Below are positions 24,842-34,157 of a stretch of DNA of 64,000 nucleotides, one piece after another. The DNA is from Streptomyces flavidovirens DSM 40150. Its GTDB lineage: Bacteria; Actinomycetota; Actinomycetes; Streptomycetales; Streptomycetaceae. The stretch is taken from NCBI RefSeq assembly GCF_000429085.1, contig NZ_AUBE01000012.1, positions 1 to 64,000 of the forward strand, read 5' to 3'. Numbering within the stretch: position 1 is the stretch's first letter; every line of letters starts with the position of its first letter. The notes under the pieces are model-generated. The model did no database searches. It saw only the letters and a program-made list of their open reading frames with translations, and had not been told where the DNA came from. Both the position numbers and the translations under genes were made by a program.

Positions 24842-25758
24842 GCGCCGAAGCGGACCACGTCGAGGTCCCCACCCGCATGCTCGTCCACGCACTGATCCGC
24901 GAAGACGGCACCGTCGGCACGGACGAGCTGTACACCATCGCCAACACCCTCGGCATGAGCGATCAGCAGGTACGGCTGTGCATCAAACGCCTCGTGACCG
25001 AAAAACGGTTCACCCACGAGGGGCGAGGCCGCAAGGCGAAGCTGCATGCCACCGAGGACACCAAGCGTGCCCTCGCCCCCAACGCTGACTTCCTCCGGCA
25101 CGCATTCCAGCAGGACGCCGGGCTCGCACCCTGGGACGGCATCTGGCACCTGGCCGCCTTCGCGATACCCGAATCGGCGCGCACCGCCCGCGACTCCCTG
25201 CGCGAGACACTCGTCCACCTCGGGGGCGCCCCGCTCCAGGGCGGACTGTACGTCTGCGCCAACGCCTGGGAGCCGTACGTCGAAGACGCGGCCCACCGCC
25301 TCGGCGCCCACGGCGCGCTTACCCTCCTCACCACGACGGACCTGCGCAGGGGCGACACCAAAGAGCCTGCCGAACTCGCCCGCCGCCTGTGGCCCCTGCA
25401 AGAGATCGCCGACCGCTACCACCGCCTCAGCCGCATCGCCCAGCCCCGACTCGACCGGCTCACCGGCCCTGCCGGACTGTCCCCATCCGCACTCCTCACC
25501 ATCGCGGTCGAGTTGGCCGCCGAACTCACCCGCTCCATAGAGCCCGACCCGCTGCTGCCGCCTCAGCTCCTGCCCCAGCCCTGGCCCGGCACCCAGGCCC
25601 GAGAGCTCATCGCCCGGTGCTGGGCAGCCCTGCACGAACGAGACCACGGCGAAGCCCGCCCGGCCCTCTTCCGCCTCTACGCCGACATCACCCGAGAAGC
25701 AGCAGACCGGGCACAGCGCTTCACCCAGGGCCGCCGCAACGCGAGCAGCGGGCACTGA
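24838..25758 (+). CDS. PaaX-family transcriptional regulator
   Basis: 306 residues from GTG 24838, overlapping the acetyltransferase stop. The N-terminal winged helix (RMLVHALIREDGTVGTDELY, TLGMSDQQVRLCIKRLVTEK) matches PaaX, the GntR-like repressor of phenylacetate catabolism. The middle keeps the PaaX signature WDGIWHLAAFAIPESARTAR and LRETLVHLGGAPLQGGLYV, and the C-terminal domain is present (LWPLQEIADRYHRLSRIA). Family members repress until an acyl-CoA-type ligand binds. No phenylacetate genes are nearby, so its regulon is probably the GNAT operon and the divergent hydrolase, through the inverted repeat at 24124-24167. Confidence 0.85.
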   Translation: MSAEADHVEVPTRMLVHALIREDGTVGTDELYTIANTLGMSDQQVRLCIKRLVTEKRFTHEGRGRKAKLHATEDTKRALAPNADFLRHAFQQDAGLAPWDGIWHLAAFAIPESARTARDSLRETLVHLGGAPLQGGLYVCANAWEPYVEDAAHRLGAHGALTLLTTTDLRRGDTKEPAELARRLWPLQEIADRYHRLSRIAQPRLDRLTGPAGLSPSALLTIAVELAAELTRSIEPDPLLPPQLLPQPWPGTQARELIARCWAALHERDHGEARPALFRLYADITREAADRAQRFTQGRRNASSGH

Positions 25759-25878
25759 CGTGACAGGCGTGTACTGCGGGGCCCCTGGTACAGGGCGACG
25801 ATGGAAGAGGCCACGTCGTCGCCCGCTGCAAGCAGTGCGATCACCACCGTGCCAGCGGGCTGGAAGGAGCAGCCGGCC

Positions 25879-27957
25879 ATGGATGCAGAGGGGTTCCGGG
25901 CTGATCTTGGTCCCGCCGGACGAGCGGAGCTGGGCCCTTCGCCGCCGGGTGGGCTGCTGGATGTGCTGGGCGTGGCAGCGATCGTGCTGGACGCCGACGG
26001 GCGGATCGTGTTCTGGAGCCCGCAGGCCCAGGCCTTGCTGGGGTACAGCGCTGAGGAGGCGCTCGGCCAGTTCGCGGCGCAGCTGCTGGTGGCGGAGGAG
26101 CATGTTGATCTCGTGCTGCGGTTGTTCGCCCAGGTCATGGAGGGTGAGGGGAGCTGGGCGGGCGTCTTTCCGGTGCGCCACAAGGACAGTGGCACGCGAC
26201 TGCTGGAGTTTCGCAACATGCGACTGCTGGACGACCGCGGCGATTTGTACGCCCTCGGCCTGGCCACTGATCAGTCAACGTTGCAGCGGGTGGAGCGGGA
26301 CCTGGCGCTGTCGGTGCGGCTGGTCGACCAGTCACCGATCGGGCTGGCCGTCCTGGACACCGATCTGCGGTACGTGATGGTCAACCCGGCACTGGAGCGG
26401 ATCAACGGTCTGCCGGCCGAGGAGCACCTCGGGCGGAGTGCGCGAGAAGCGCTGCCGTTCCTGGACGCCGACAGCATCGAGTCCGGGATGCGCCAGGTCC
26501 TGGCCACCGGCATTCCGCTGCTGGATCAGTACATCATCGGCCGGACCCAGGCCGACCCCGACGCCGAGCACGCCTGGTCGATCTCGTACTACCGCTTGGA
26601 AGACCCTGGTGGGACGGTGCTGGGCGTGGCCACCTCGGCGGTGGATGTCACCGACCGGCACCGCGCTGCTCTGGATGCCGACCGGGCCCGTCATCGGCTG
26701 GCTGTGGTCGCCGACGCCTCGGTGCACATCGGCACGACACTGGATCTTGAGCAGACCTGCCGCGAGCTGGCCGATGTTGCCGTGCCGGAGCTGGCCGACA
26801 TGGCAGCCGTGGACGTGCTCGACTCCGCTCTGACGGGCCAGCGCACCATCGTTCCCGCCGACGGACCGGCGCTGTTCCGCGCCCTGGCTGTCGCTGTCGC
26901 CTACCCCACCGAGGCCGCCGCGGCGGCCGACCCTCCCGGCGAAGTCACCCGCTACGACGCCGACCGCCTGGTCACCCGGGCCGTCAACACCAGCCGGCCC
27001 GTCATGGTGCCCCACGTGGGCGAGGCCGATCTGTCCCTCATCGCCCGCGACCCGCGGGCCGCCGCGCTGATGGCCCGGGCCGGTGTCCACTCCTACCTGG
27101 CTGTGCCGTTGATCGCGCGCGGTGAGGTCATCGGCGCCCTGGACCTCGTACGCGCCCGAAACCCGCAGCCCTTCACCGAAGACGACGCCACCCTGGCCGG
27201 CGAGCTGGCCGCTCGCGCCGCCGTCTGTATCGACAACGCCCGCTGGTACCAGCAGCAGCGCGACACCGCCCTGGCCCTCCAGCGCAGCCTCCTGCCCGAC
27301 CCACCGCCGCGGCTGTTCGGCCTGGAGGTCGCCTCCCGCTACCAGCCGGCCGGCGTCGCCAGTGAGGTCGGTGGCGACTGGTACGACATCCTCCCGCTGC
27401 CCGACCACAAGACCGCCCTCGTCGTCGGCGACGTCATGGGCAGTGGCATCAAGGCCGCCACCACCATGGGACGACTGCGTACCGCCACCCAGACGCTCGC
27501 CGGCCTCGACCTTGAACCGACCGAGGTGCTCCGCAACCTGGACCGGATCACCGCCGGCCTGGACCCCTACTTCGCCACCTGCACCTACGCGCTGTACGAC
27601 CCCCACAGTGCGCAATGCCGCATCTCCACCGCCGGCCACCTGCCACCCGTCCGTATGCGGACCGGCCACGCCCCCGAACTGCTCGACCTGCCCACCGGCG
27701 CGCCGCTGGGCGTCGGCGGCGTCCCCTTCCGTACCACCGCCATCGACCTCGACCCCGGCGACCAGCTGGTCCTCTACACCGACGGCCTGGTGGAGACCCG
27801 GGACCAGGACATCGACACCCGCCTGGACGCCCTCGTAACGCTCCTCGGCGGCCCCCACCGCGAGCTCGAATACACCTGCGACCACCTCCTGGCCGCGCTG
27901 CGCCACCCCGACGACCACGACGACGTCGCCCTGCTCATCGCCCGCATACGCCGCTAA
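25879..27957 (+). CDS. PAS-PAS-GAF-PP2C (SpoIIE-type) serine/threonine phosphatase
   Basis: 692 residues from ATG 25879 with GGAAGGAG upstream; a start at 25801 is possible. Domains in order: PAS about 20-130 (LDVLGVAAIVLDADGRIVFW), second PAS about 140-260 (RLVDQSPIGLAVLDTDLRYV), GAF about 290-450 (AGVHSYLAVPLIARGEVIGA), and SpoIIE PP2C about 460-690. The phosphatase keeps its metal motifs: VGGDWYDILPLP, ALVVGDVMGSGIKAATTMG, YTDGLVETRDQDID and HDDVALLIARI. Such Streptomyces proteins sense small ligands or redox and dephosphorylate anti-sigma-factor antagonists. No sigma or anti-sigma gene is adjacent. Intact, apparently monocistronic. Confidence 0.92.
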   Translation: MDAEGFRADLGPAGRAELGPSPPGGLLDVLGVAAIVLDADGRIVFWSPQAQALLGYSAEEALGQFAAQLLVAEEHVDLVLRLFAQVMEGEGSWAGVFPVRHKDSGTRLLEFRNMRLLDDRGDLYALGLATDQSTLQRVERDLALSVRLVDQSPIGLAVLDTDLRYVMVNPALERINGLPAEEHLGRSAREALPFLDADSIESGMRQVLATGIPLLDQYIIGRTQADPDAEHAWSISYYRLEDPGGTVLGVATSAVDVTDRHRAALDADRARHRLAVVADASVHIGTTLDLEQTCRELADVAVPELADMAAVDVLDSALTGQRTIVPADGPALFRALAVAVAYPTEAAAAADPPGEVTRYDADRLVTRAVNTSRPVMVPHVGEADLSLIARDPRAAALMARAGVHSYLAVPLIARGEVIGALDLVRARNPQPFTEDDATLAGELAARAAVCIDNARWYQQQRDTALALQRSLLPDPPPRLFGLEVASRYQPAGVASEVGGDWYDILPLPDHKTALVVGDVMGSGIKAATTMGRLRTATQTLAGLDLEPTEVLRNLDRITAGLDPYFATCTYALYDPHSAQCRISTAGHLPPVRMRTGHAPELLDLPTGAPLGVGGVPFRTTAIDLDPGDQLVLYTDGLVETRDQDIDTRLDALVTLLGGPHRELEYTCDHLLAALRHPDDHDDVALLIARIRR

Positions 27958-28066
27958 CCCCGACCCCAGCAGCCGCAACTCCGACGGATCGAGCGCCTGG
28001 GACAACCGAACAACGGCTGCCATATCTCCCAGCGCGGAGTCCGCGCCGGCGTCGAGCGGGTTCATT

Positions 28067-28690
28067 GTGGTCAGTATCCGCCGCCCCGCATGCGGCCGCC
28101 CATCCGGCTGCCCGCGACCACCTCGCCGGCCGCATCCGCCGCGAGATGAGCAAAGGGCCCTGTGCGGTCGCCACCGTGATCGACTCCCAGTCCGTCCGCG
28201 CGGCCCAAACCGTCTCCCGCGCCACCCGCGGTTGCGACGCGGGCAAGAAAATCAACGGCCGCAAGCGGCACCTCGTAGTCGACACCCGCGGCCTGCCTCT
28301 GATGGTGATGGGCACCCCCGTCTCCCTCAGCGACCGCGACGCAGCCAAAGAGATCCTCTTCTGCCTCCGCCTCGCCCAACCCCGAGATCACCATCGTCTG
28401 GGCCGACTCCGCCTACGCCGGAAAGCTCGTGACCTGGGCAAAGAAGCACCTCAACTTGACGGTCAAGACCGTCAGCCGTCCCCAGGACACCTCCGGCTTC
28501 GTCGTCCTGCCGCGCCGCTGGGTCGTCGAGCGCTCACTGGCTCGGATCGTGCGCGCCCGCCGGCATGCACGCGACTACGAACGGCTCATCCAGCACTCCG
28601 AAACCTTGATCACCTGGGCCGCCATCACCGTGACCAGGCATCTGACCAAGGGCTCACGATGTCTGGCCCAGTTACCCATCACTCGGCGGG
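28067..28690 (+). pseudogene. IS5-family transposase, frameshifted
   Basis: One frame gives MSKGPCAVATVIDSQSVRAA, RGCDAGKKINGRKRHLVVDT and SLSDRDAAKEILFCLRLAQP. One base later the frame continues EITIVWADSAYAGKLVTWAK, TSGFVVLPRRWVVERSLARI and RARRHARDYERLIQHSETLI. This is the DDE core of IS5-type transposases: DSQSV, ADSAYAG, and WVVERSL containing the catalytic Glu. The break is near 28375. The N-terminal ~100 residues and both ends are missing. Confidence 0.85.
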
Positions 28691-28981
28691 CGCTGCAGCG
28701 GGAGTTGAGGCCGATGAGCAACATCAGCGCCGGGTCCGCTTCCCGCCGGGCGCCCGGCCTTCCACACCGCGTCCGGGGCGTGGTGTCGCATGCGGTGCAG
28801 GGCGCGGGGTTGGCCAGCTCGCGGGCACCGGGCCGCCAGCGCAGGCACCAGGTGCCGTCCTGCGCGGTTGCCAGGGCCACGTTCACGTGTACGCCGACAG
28901 GGACCTTGAACTTCGTGCAGGGATGCCCTCAGACGGAGCGAAGCTGTGGGCGTTCGCGCTGGCGACCTGGTCATCAGCCAC

Positions 28982-31306
28982 TCAAAACTCGGTGGAAATG
29001 TCGCTGACGGACACTTGCGGTGGGGAGATGAAGAAGGCCGGGCGTGTTTGGAGAGCTGCGGCTACGAGGCCTGCGGCGAGTAGTGCGGCGATCAGCGGGG
29101 CGGCGATGAGGGCGGCTCGGGGGCGGGGCGGACGGGTGCGGCTGCGGATCAGTGCCGCCGGGAGCCCGGCCGTGAGCAGGAACAGTCCCAGCAGAGCCAG
29201 TGGGCTGACCGCCAGGACCTGGGCGATGTCCATGGGGTAGAGCCAGCTGGTGAGGTGGCGGGCCCATTCGCCAAAGGATACGAGGACGGTGGTCAGGGGT
29301 GCGGCGGCGATGGCGGTGGGCAGTCCGCGGGCTCCTGCCAGGAGGATCAGGGTGCCGAGGCAGGCGGCGCCGGCCAGTGCCGGCGCGCACATGTTGGCGA
29401 AGTGAAAGGTCTCCTCGGGCCCGCCCGGTCCTTGGGTCAGGGGGATCGTCCAGCGGGCGATGAGTCCGCCGGCCGCGGCGGCTGCGCTGACGACCAACAC
29501 GGTGTGCACGGTCAGGATCGGGGTGTTGTCCAGGCACCGCCGTTTCGCTGCCCGGCGCATATAGCCAGGGGGACGGCGCAGGAGCCACCACGAGGTCAGC
29601 AGGGCAAAAGCGGCCATCGCTGTGCCGACCACAGCAGGCGTGCCGGCCAATGCGTGGCTGATGTATCCGTTCCACCAGTCCATCCAGCCGCCAGTTGTCT
29701 GATCCTCACGGTAGATCTGGAGACTTCTGGCAGTCCCCAACCCGAACCAGAACGCGCCGGTGAACAGGGCCGCGTTGACGGCAGCGACAACCAGCCAATG
29801 CCGGCTTGTCAGGACGCCTCCGGCGTACCGACGGGACCACAGGTTTGCCAGTGCCCAGCTGCACCCCGCCGCGCCTGCCACGGCGACGGGCACGGTCGCC
29901 AAAGTGATCCAGGTGCCAAGTGGCAGTAGCCCCAGCTCGAAGGTGAGGCCGGTGGACCATATCGGTGTCAGAAGTCCCATCAGCACGCCTGCAGGGAGGG
30001 CCAGCAGCAGACGACGGGGTGGTACGGGGTGCCCCAGAATGCCGGCGGTCAGGGCGTTGCGCCACAGAGGCACGCCCCACGTCACCGCGACCGCCAGACC
30101 TGCTATCAATCCCGCGCTGTCCAGCGAGTCGCCCCACGGCACGAGCTTGAACGGCCCCTGGGGAAGGGTGAACGACAGCGCCGGCACCGACATGCCTGCT
30201 AGCAGGCCGATGGCTGCCGCTCCGGTCATGGAGCCATGCTGGGCCAGTTCGGGGTGGCGTAGGGCGGTCAGGCGGTGGGTGGCTGCGGGGTGCAGGGCCA
30301 GCGGACGGCGCCACCATCGCACATCACGGGTCGAGGTGCCGGCCAGGAGACTCTCCAGCGCGGTGGAGGAGCGGCCGTGGACCGAGCGCAGGTCCGCTTC
30401 GTACTCGCGGCGCCGCAGCAGCGCTGCCGCCACCAGAAAGGCCACCGCCAGCAGAAACAGAACCCGCAGGGCGTACTCCAGGCTGTAGAGGTTGATAAGC
30501 CCTAGTAGGAACGACAAGGGAGATGTGAGCAGCGCGATGACAGGCACCGTGCCCACCTTAGGCAGCCAAAAGGAAAAATAGATTTGCAGCTCGGGGATCA
30601 GCAGGACTGCCAGTACGGCCCATCGGACGCCACGGGTCAACCAGACCAGGGTGACGTCTCCGGCGGCGGCGTGTGCCGTCTCGTGCCGGATGATGGCCTC
30701 GACCTGCTCGGGCGGCAGGCCCAGGGCTCCCGGCGGGAGGATAATCCGTGCCCGCCTGCGGCGATTCAGCGTGAACGCCTCGCGCAGCCGAAGCCCACCC
30801 CACAAGACCTCCGGGGTCCGGGAGAGCCCCAGGTCACGGGCGGCTTGCTCCGCCCAGTCCTGCCATGCGGGCGGGGCAGGACTGCGACGGCCGGCCTTAC
30901 GCAGCAGCAGGCGGGGCAGCAGCCACATCAGCGCCAGGCCAAGGCCGAGCGTCAGCGCCGTGGCCCCCAGCACGAACCAGCTCTGCGTATTGTTCATAGG
31001 CGCAGCACAGGCGTGAAGGCGCGTGACCGCCGCGTCCCACCGCTCCACGTTGGACAGATCGACTGGACCGATGGCCTCCGCCGCACGGTTGAACTCCGCA
31101 GCACATCGACCTTGAGCCTTTCTCGCCTCGCTGCCGTAGGCGAGGTTATAGGTCCTCCACCCGACATAGCTGCCAGCCAGAAGCATGACGAGCAGCAGCA
31201 GCGCGTACCGGGCGCGGCCGGGCGAGGGCAGCTTTACTGGATGCCACTCCGTCGCTGGGCCGCCTTCATCTGCCGGGCACGGAGGGCTGGATGCGGGTGC
31301 GGTCAC
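28982..31306 (-). CDS. Polytopic M48-type membrane metalloprotease
   Basis: 774 residues from GTG 31306, which overlaps the upstream stop (GTGA). The zinc motif HETAH is at residues 208-212 (VEAIIRHETAHAAAGDV), with the expected third-ligand motif EYEAD at 301-305, as in M48/HtpX-type proteases. One membrane helix lies near 34-52 and another near 110-130. Several flank the active site (230-295), and a long C-terminal half carries perhaps eight more (for instance LLLALPAGVLMGLLTPIWST). That C-terminal half is much longer than in HtpX or Ste24 and has no role I recognise. The catalytic face is probably cytoplasmic. Co-translated after a small helical membrane protein. Confidence 0.82.
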   Translation of the reverse strand: MTAPASSPPCPADEGGPATEWHPVKLPSPGRARYALLLLVMLLAGSYVGWRTYNLAYGSEARKAQGRCAAEFNRAAEAIGPVDLSNVERWDAAVTRLHACAAPMNNTQSWFVLGATALTLGLGLALMWLLPRLLLRKAGRRSPAPPAWQDWAEQAARDLGLSRTPEVLWGGLRLREAFTLNRRRRARIILPPGALGLPPEQVEAIIRHETAHAAAGDVTLVWLTRGVRWAVLAVLLIPELQIYFSFWLPKVGTVPVIALLTSPLSFLLGLINLYSLEYALRVLFLLAVAFLVAAALLRRREYEADLRSVHGRSSTALESLLAGTSTRDVRWWRRPLALHPAATHRLTALRHPELAQHGSMTGAAAIGLLAGMSVPALSFTLPQGPFKLVPWGDSLDSAGLIAGLAVAVTWGVPLWRNALTAGILGHPVPPRRLLLALPAGVLMGLLTPIWSTGLTFELGLLPLGTWITLATVPVAVAGAAGCSWALANLWSRRYAGGVLTSRHWLVVAAVNAALFTGAFWFGLGTARSLQIYREDQTTGGWMDWWNGYISHALAGTPAVVGTAMAAFALLTSWWLLRRPPGYMRRAAKRRCLDNTPILTVHTVLVVSAAAAAGGLIARWTIPLTQGPGGPEETFHFANMCAPALAGAACLGTLILLAGARGLPTAIAAAPLTTVLVSFGEWARHLTSWLYPMDIAQVLAVSPLALLGLFLLTAGLPAALIRSRTRPPRPRAALIAAPLIAALLAAGLVAAALQTRPAFFISPPQVSVSDISTEF

Positions 31307-31845
31307 GAGGCGCCCTGAGCCGGATCCTCCAGAATGTTCAGCACCGTGGTGACGATCTGCTGGGCCCGGTCCTCAGTGATCTCCAGGGTTGCCGCGCCCG
31401 TTTCGAGCAGCAGCCGTATCTCACGCAACTGCTCGGCACCTAGCCCGGGCCTTCCCTCACCGCTCGCGGAGTCGTTCTCCTGGCAGTCCGGGCTTTGCGG
31501 CTCCCCATCGTCGTCGCCCGCCCTGTTGCGACGGCGGCGCAACAGGGCAGCGGTCCGCTCGCGGGTGGCCTGGCTCAGTGCACCGATGGCCTTGTCCGCC
31601 ACTCTGCCCGCCACCGCCGAGACGAGCAGGGAAGCCATCCACAAAACTTGAGGGGTGACCAGCGCCAGGTCCACTCCCATCCCCACCGGAGCCTGTACCC
31701 GGCGCCCGGCAGTCGCACCACGTGGATTGGCCCGGAACTCAGCCAACACAGCATCGAACAGCCCCTGCTCCGCAGGGCAGACTCGTGCCACAGCCTCTCG
31801 GCCCAGACCGGCGACAACGGCCCACTCCTCCTCACCGTGGCTCAC
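31303..31845 (-). CDS. Small helical protein coupled to the M48-type protease
   Basis: 180 residues if started at GTG 31845 (SHGEEEWAVVAGLGREAVAR); an open frame extends to 32115, but that part is basic and low in quality. The protein has a hydrophobic segment (LALVTPQVLWMASLLVSAVA), a basic stretch RERTAALLRRRRNRA, an acidic Ser/Glu linker, and a C-terminal helix (LREIRLLLETGAATLEITED). It shares a 4-bp overlap with the protease start, so a regulator or substrate adaptor is likely by context. No family recognised. Confidence 0.55.
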   Translation of the reverse strand: MSHGEEEWAVVAGLGREAVARVCPAEQGLFDAVLAEFRANPRGATAGRRVQAPVGMGVDLALVTPQVLWMASLLVSAVAGRVADKAIGALSQATRERTAALLRRRRNRAGDDDGEPQSPDCQENDSASGEGRPGLGAEQLREIRLLLETGAATLEITEDRAQQIVTTVLNILEDPAQGAS

Positions 31846-32449
31846 ACAGGGGCCGCAGCGCCCTCCCCTTCCGCGCGCCCTTGAACTCCGCACAATTCGG
31901 CGCCATGGCATGGCCATTACCCATCCCCTTCTGCCCTGCCGTCTCGTGTCCGGCATCCCCCCCGGTGACGGCACATGCATGTGCCGTACCCTCTGCCCAT
32001 CGCCCGCACTCCCTGCGCTGCCCCCCAATAGGGTGGCAAGGAACTTGTCACCCATGTTTGCTAAGGTCCAGCGGCGGGTGCTGCGTCGAGTCACCAGAGA
32101 CATAGGACGGGCCATGTGAAGGCGATAACGAGCCGAGCATAGCGACGGAGGCGGCTGACGGCCGCAACTTGGCGAGAGCTGGGCGTAGGGGAGTCCGTAG
32201 TTCGGCCGTCGGACGGGTGGTCTGCTCCTTCAGAGGCAGCGGCCCACAGGCGCCCAAGCGCACCATCAGCCACCACTTCGGCCTTTTCAAGGGGCCCCAC
32301 GTCGGCGGTGGAGGTCGCGGCCGCACGCGCTGCCCGCCGTCATGCGGCGCCCAGCGCGTCGGGTAGGCCCGGTCGGCCGGTGCTGCGGTGTCACGGGCAG
32401 CCCAGCCGCGACGAACAGCGGAGGTTGTCCCAAAGGCCGAGGGCATGGC
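31846..32449. other. Upstream region without a clear gene
   Basis: Holds the presumed promoter of the protease operon. The minus frame stays open to 32115 but with poor coding character. Past 32150 there are only Arg/Pro-rich shadows before IS21 sequence begins. Confidence 0.35.
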
Positions 32450-32700
32450 AGGCGAAGGCCGTTCACAACGAGCGGGACGGCACCCGGGCCCTGATCAAAG
32501 TCCTGCTGATGGGCCGCCACGTCGCCCACGAACACCTGGTCGCCGGACTTGCCTCCGCGTTCAGGGTCGGCGCCCTGACCGCGGACGCGGTCGCCCTGGA
32601 GGCCTGGAAGGCGGCCGAAGCCGACGAGTCGCGACCCCGTTATCCCCTCCGAGCCGGAAGGGACGAACGTGAGCTCTCTGACCGAACGGTGGCTTGCCCA
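32450..32700 (+). pseudogene. IstA (IS21 transposase) C-terminal fragment
   Basis: The reading AVHNERDGTRALIKVLLMGR, HVAHEHLVAGLASAFRVGAL, TADAVALEAWKAAEADESRP matches the last ~70 residues of actinobacterial IstA. It is followed by the usual SSLTERWLAQLPPDARPLP stretch ahead of istB. The catalytic DDE core is absent. Confidence 0.65.
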
Positions 32701-32800
32701 GCTGCCGCCCGACGCCCGGCCGCTGCCTCAGTCCCGGCCTACGACCAGCTGCCGCAAGCCCAGCAGCCGACCGACCGCCCGCCATCCAGGGAGAGATGCC

Positions 32801-33558
32801 GTGACGCTCAAACGCCACCGCGGGCTGACCGAACAGGCCGCCACCGCCGCCGTCGACCAGGCATCCTGCATGCTCCGGCTGCCGACCATCCGGGCTCAGT
32901 TTCCTGACCCGGCCGAAGCCGCCGCCCGCGACCACATGTCCTATAGCGGCTTCCTCGCCGAACTACTGATGGCCGAGCGCGACGACCGAGCCCGCCGACG
33001 CTCCGAACGGCGCATCAAGGCAACGCAGTTCCCGCGGAAGAAGCCGCTGCGGGCCTTCGATTTCGAGGCCAACCCGAACATCGACGCCACTGTCATCCAC
33101 ACCCTGGCGACCTGCGAATGGGTCAAGAAGCCCCTGCCGCTCTGCCTAATTGGCGACTCAGGCACCGGCAATCCCCACCTGCACATCGCGCTCGGCACCG
33201 AGGTCGCCATGGCCGGCTTCCGACTCCGCTACACACTCGCCACTCGCCACTCGCCACCAAACTGGTCAACGAACTGGTCGAAGCCGCGGACAAGAAGATC
33301 CTGACCAAGACCATCGCCCGCTACGGACGCGTGGATCTCCTCTGCATAGAGGAGCTGGGCTACATGGAGCTGGACCGACGCGGGGAAGAGCTGCTGTTCC
33401 AGGTGCTGACCGAACGCGAGGAGAAGAACAGCGTCACCATCGCCTCCAACGAGTCGTTCGGAGGATGGACCAGGACGTTCACCGATCCACGACTCTGCGC
33501 GGCCATCGTCGACAGGCTCACTTTCGGCGGGCACATCATCGAGACTGGCACCGAGTAA
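32801..33558 (+). pseudogene. IstB (IS21 helper ATPase) with a 14-bp expansion and degenerate Walker A
   Basis: Starts at GTG 32801 (TLKRHRGLTEQAATAAVDQA). It reads through the N-terminal domain (HMSYSGFLAELLMAERDDRA) to the P-loop GDSGTGNPHLHIALG, where intact IstB has GTGKS: the Walker A lysine is Asn. At about 33234-33254 the heptamer ACTCGCC occurs three times in tandem; the two extra copies (14 bp) shift the frame. The rest is in the next frame: TKLVNELVEAADKKILTKTI, Walker B RVDLLCIEELGYMELD, NSVTIASNESFGGWT. Two independent lesions make it clearly dead. Confidence 0.85.
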
Positions 33559-33649
33559 TACCGGCTCGCCAGCACCAGCGCGGCCTGGGCACAGGGCACC
33601 GCCGCAGGCTGATCACTCCTGGTCCTTCCCCGATGGACGCTGCGAATGA

Positions 33650-33850
33650 TCAACCCTGTGACTCCTGCGGTTTGATTTCTACCTCGCGCAGACGCTGGTC
33701 CTTGAGTTCCGTGCGTGCCTCCGTGCGATGGCCACGGGCGATATAGTCGCGGACGACTAGTTCGACGGCGTCCTGGGGCGATCCAACACCAGCAAGAACC
33801 ATCACTTCTACCACCAACTCGGCATCGATACTGATACTAACTTTGGCCAC
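33650..33850 (-). CDS. VapB-like antitoxin, orphan (copy 2)
   Basis: 66 residues from GTG 33850 with GAAGGGGAGA upstream. It is about 85% identical over its whole length to the gene at 8955-9155 (core ELVVEVMVLAGVGSPQDAVE and VVRDYIARGHRTEARTE identical or nearly so) but on the other strand. The differences are mostly conservative and cluster in the last 20 residues, the toxin-binding part. As with copy 1, no PIN-domain or other toxin gene follows. DNA-binding antitoxin by family resemblance; orphan status is seen directly. Confidence 0.65.
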   Translation of the reverse strand: MAKVSISIDAELVVEVMVLAGVGSPQDAVELVVRDYIARGHRTEARTELKDQRLREVEIKPQESQG

Positions 33851-34157
33851 GGCTCTCCCCTTCGTCGTGTCGTGCCCGGACTCTAACCGCTCAAGGCCGT
33901 TGGCGCATGATCACGATTCGATGGCGCACTCGGGGACGGACCGGCCCCAGCTTGTCGGTTCACATCGACATTTTCGAGCTGTCTGATCGCCAAGTGTTGC
34001 CCGAGACCGTCTACAAACTTGCTCACTCTCGCTTACGAAACCACAGCCTCGACGACGCCCAGGCGGAGGCCCTCACATGGTGAACACCCCGCACACCAGG
34101 GGAAGCAGGCCCGTCCGCACCAGCGCCCATACCTCGCCGGCGGAAGGCTTGCCCGGA
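33851..34157. other. No gene seen
   Basis: About 300 bp between the VapB-like gene start and the end of the convergent Cys-motif gene. No coding signal or hairpin of note. Confidence 0.35.

Noticed and set aside
26332..28065. 577-codon minus-strand frame opposite the SpoIIE phosphatase
   Set aside because: Gly/Val-rich antisense shadow of a gene with full PP2C motifs.
28067..29007. A single long transposase fusion with the upstream phosphatase frame
   Set aside because: The frames are joined only by lack of stops; the phosphatase ends at 27957 and the IS5 part is in a separate context with an internal frameshift.
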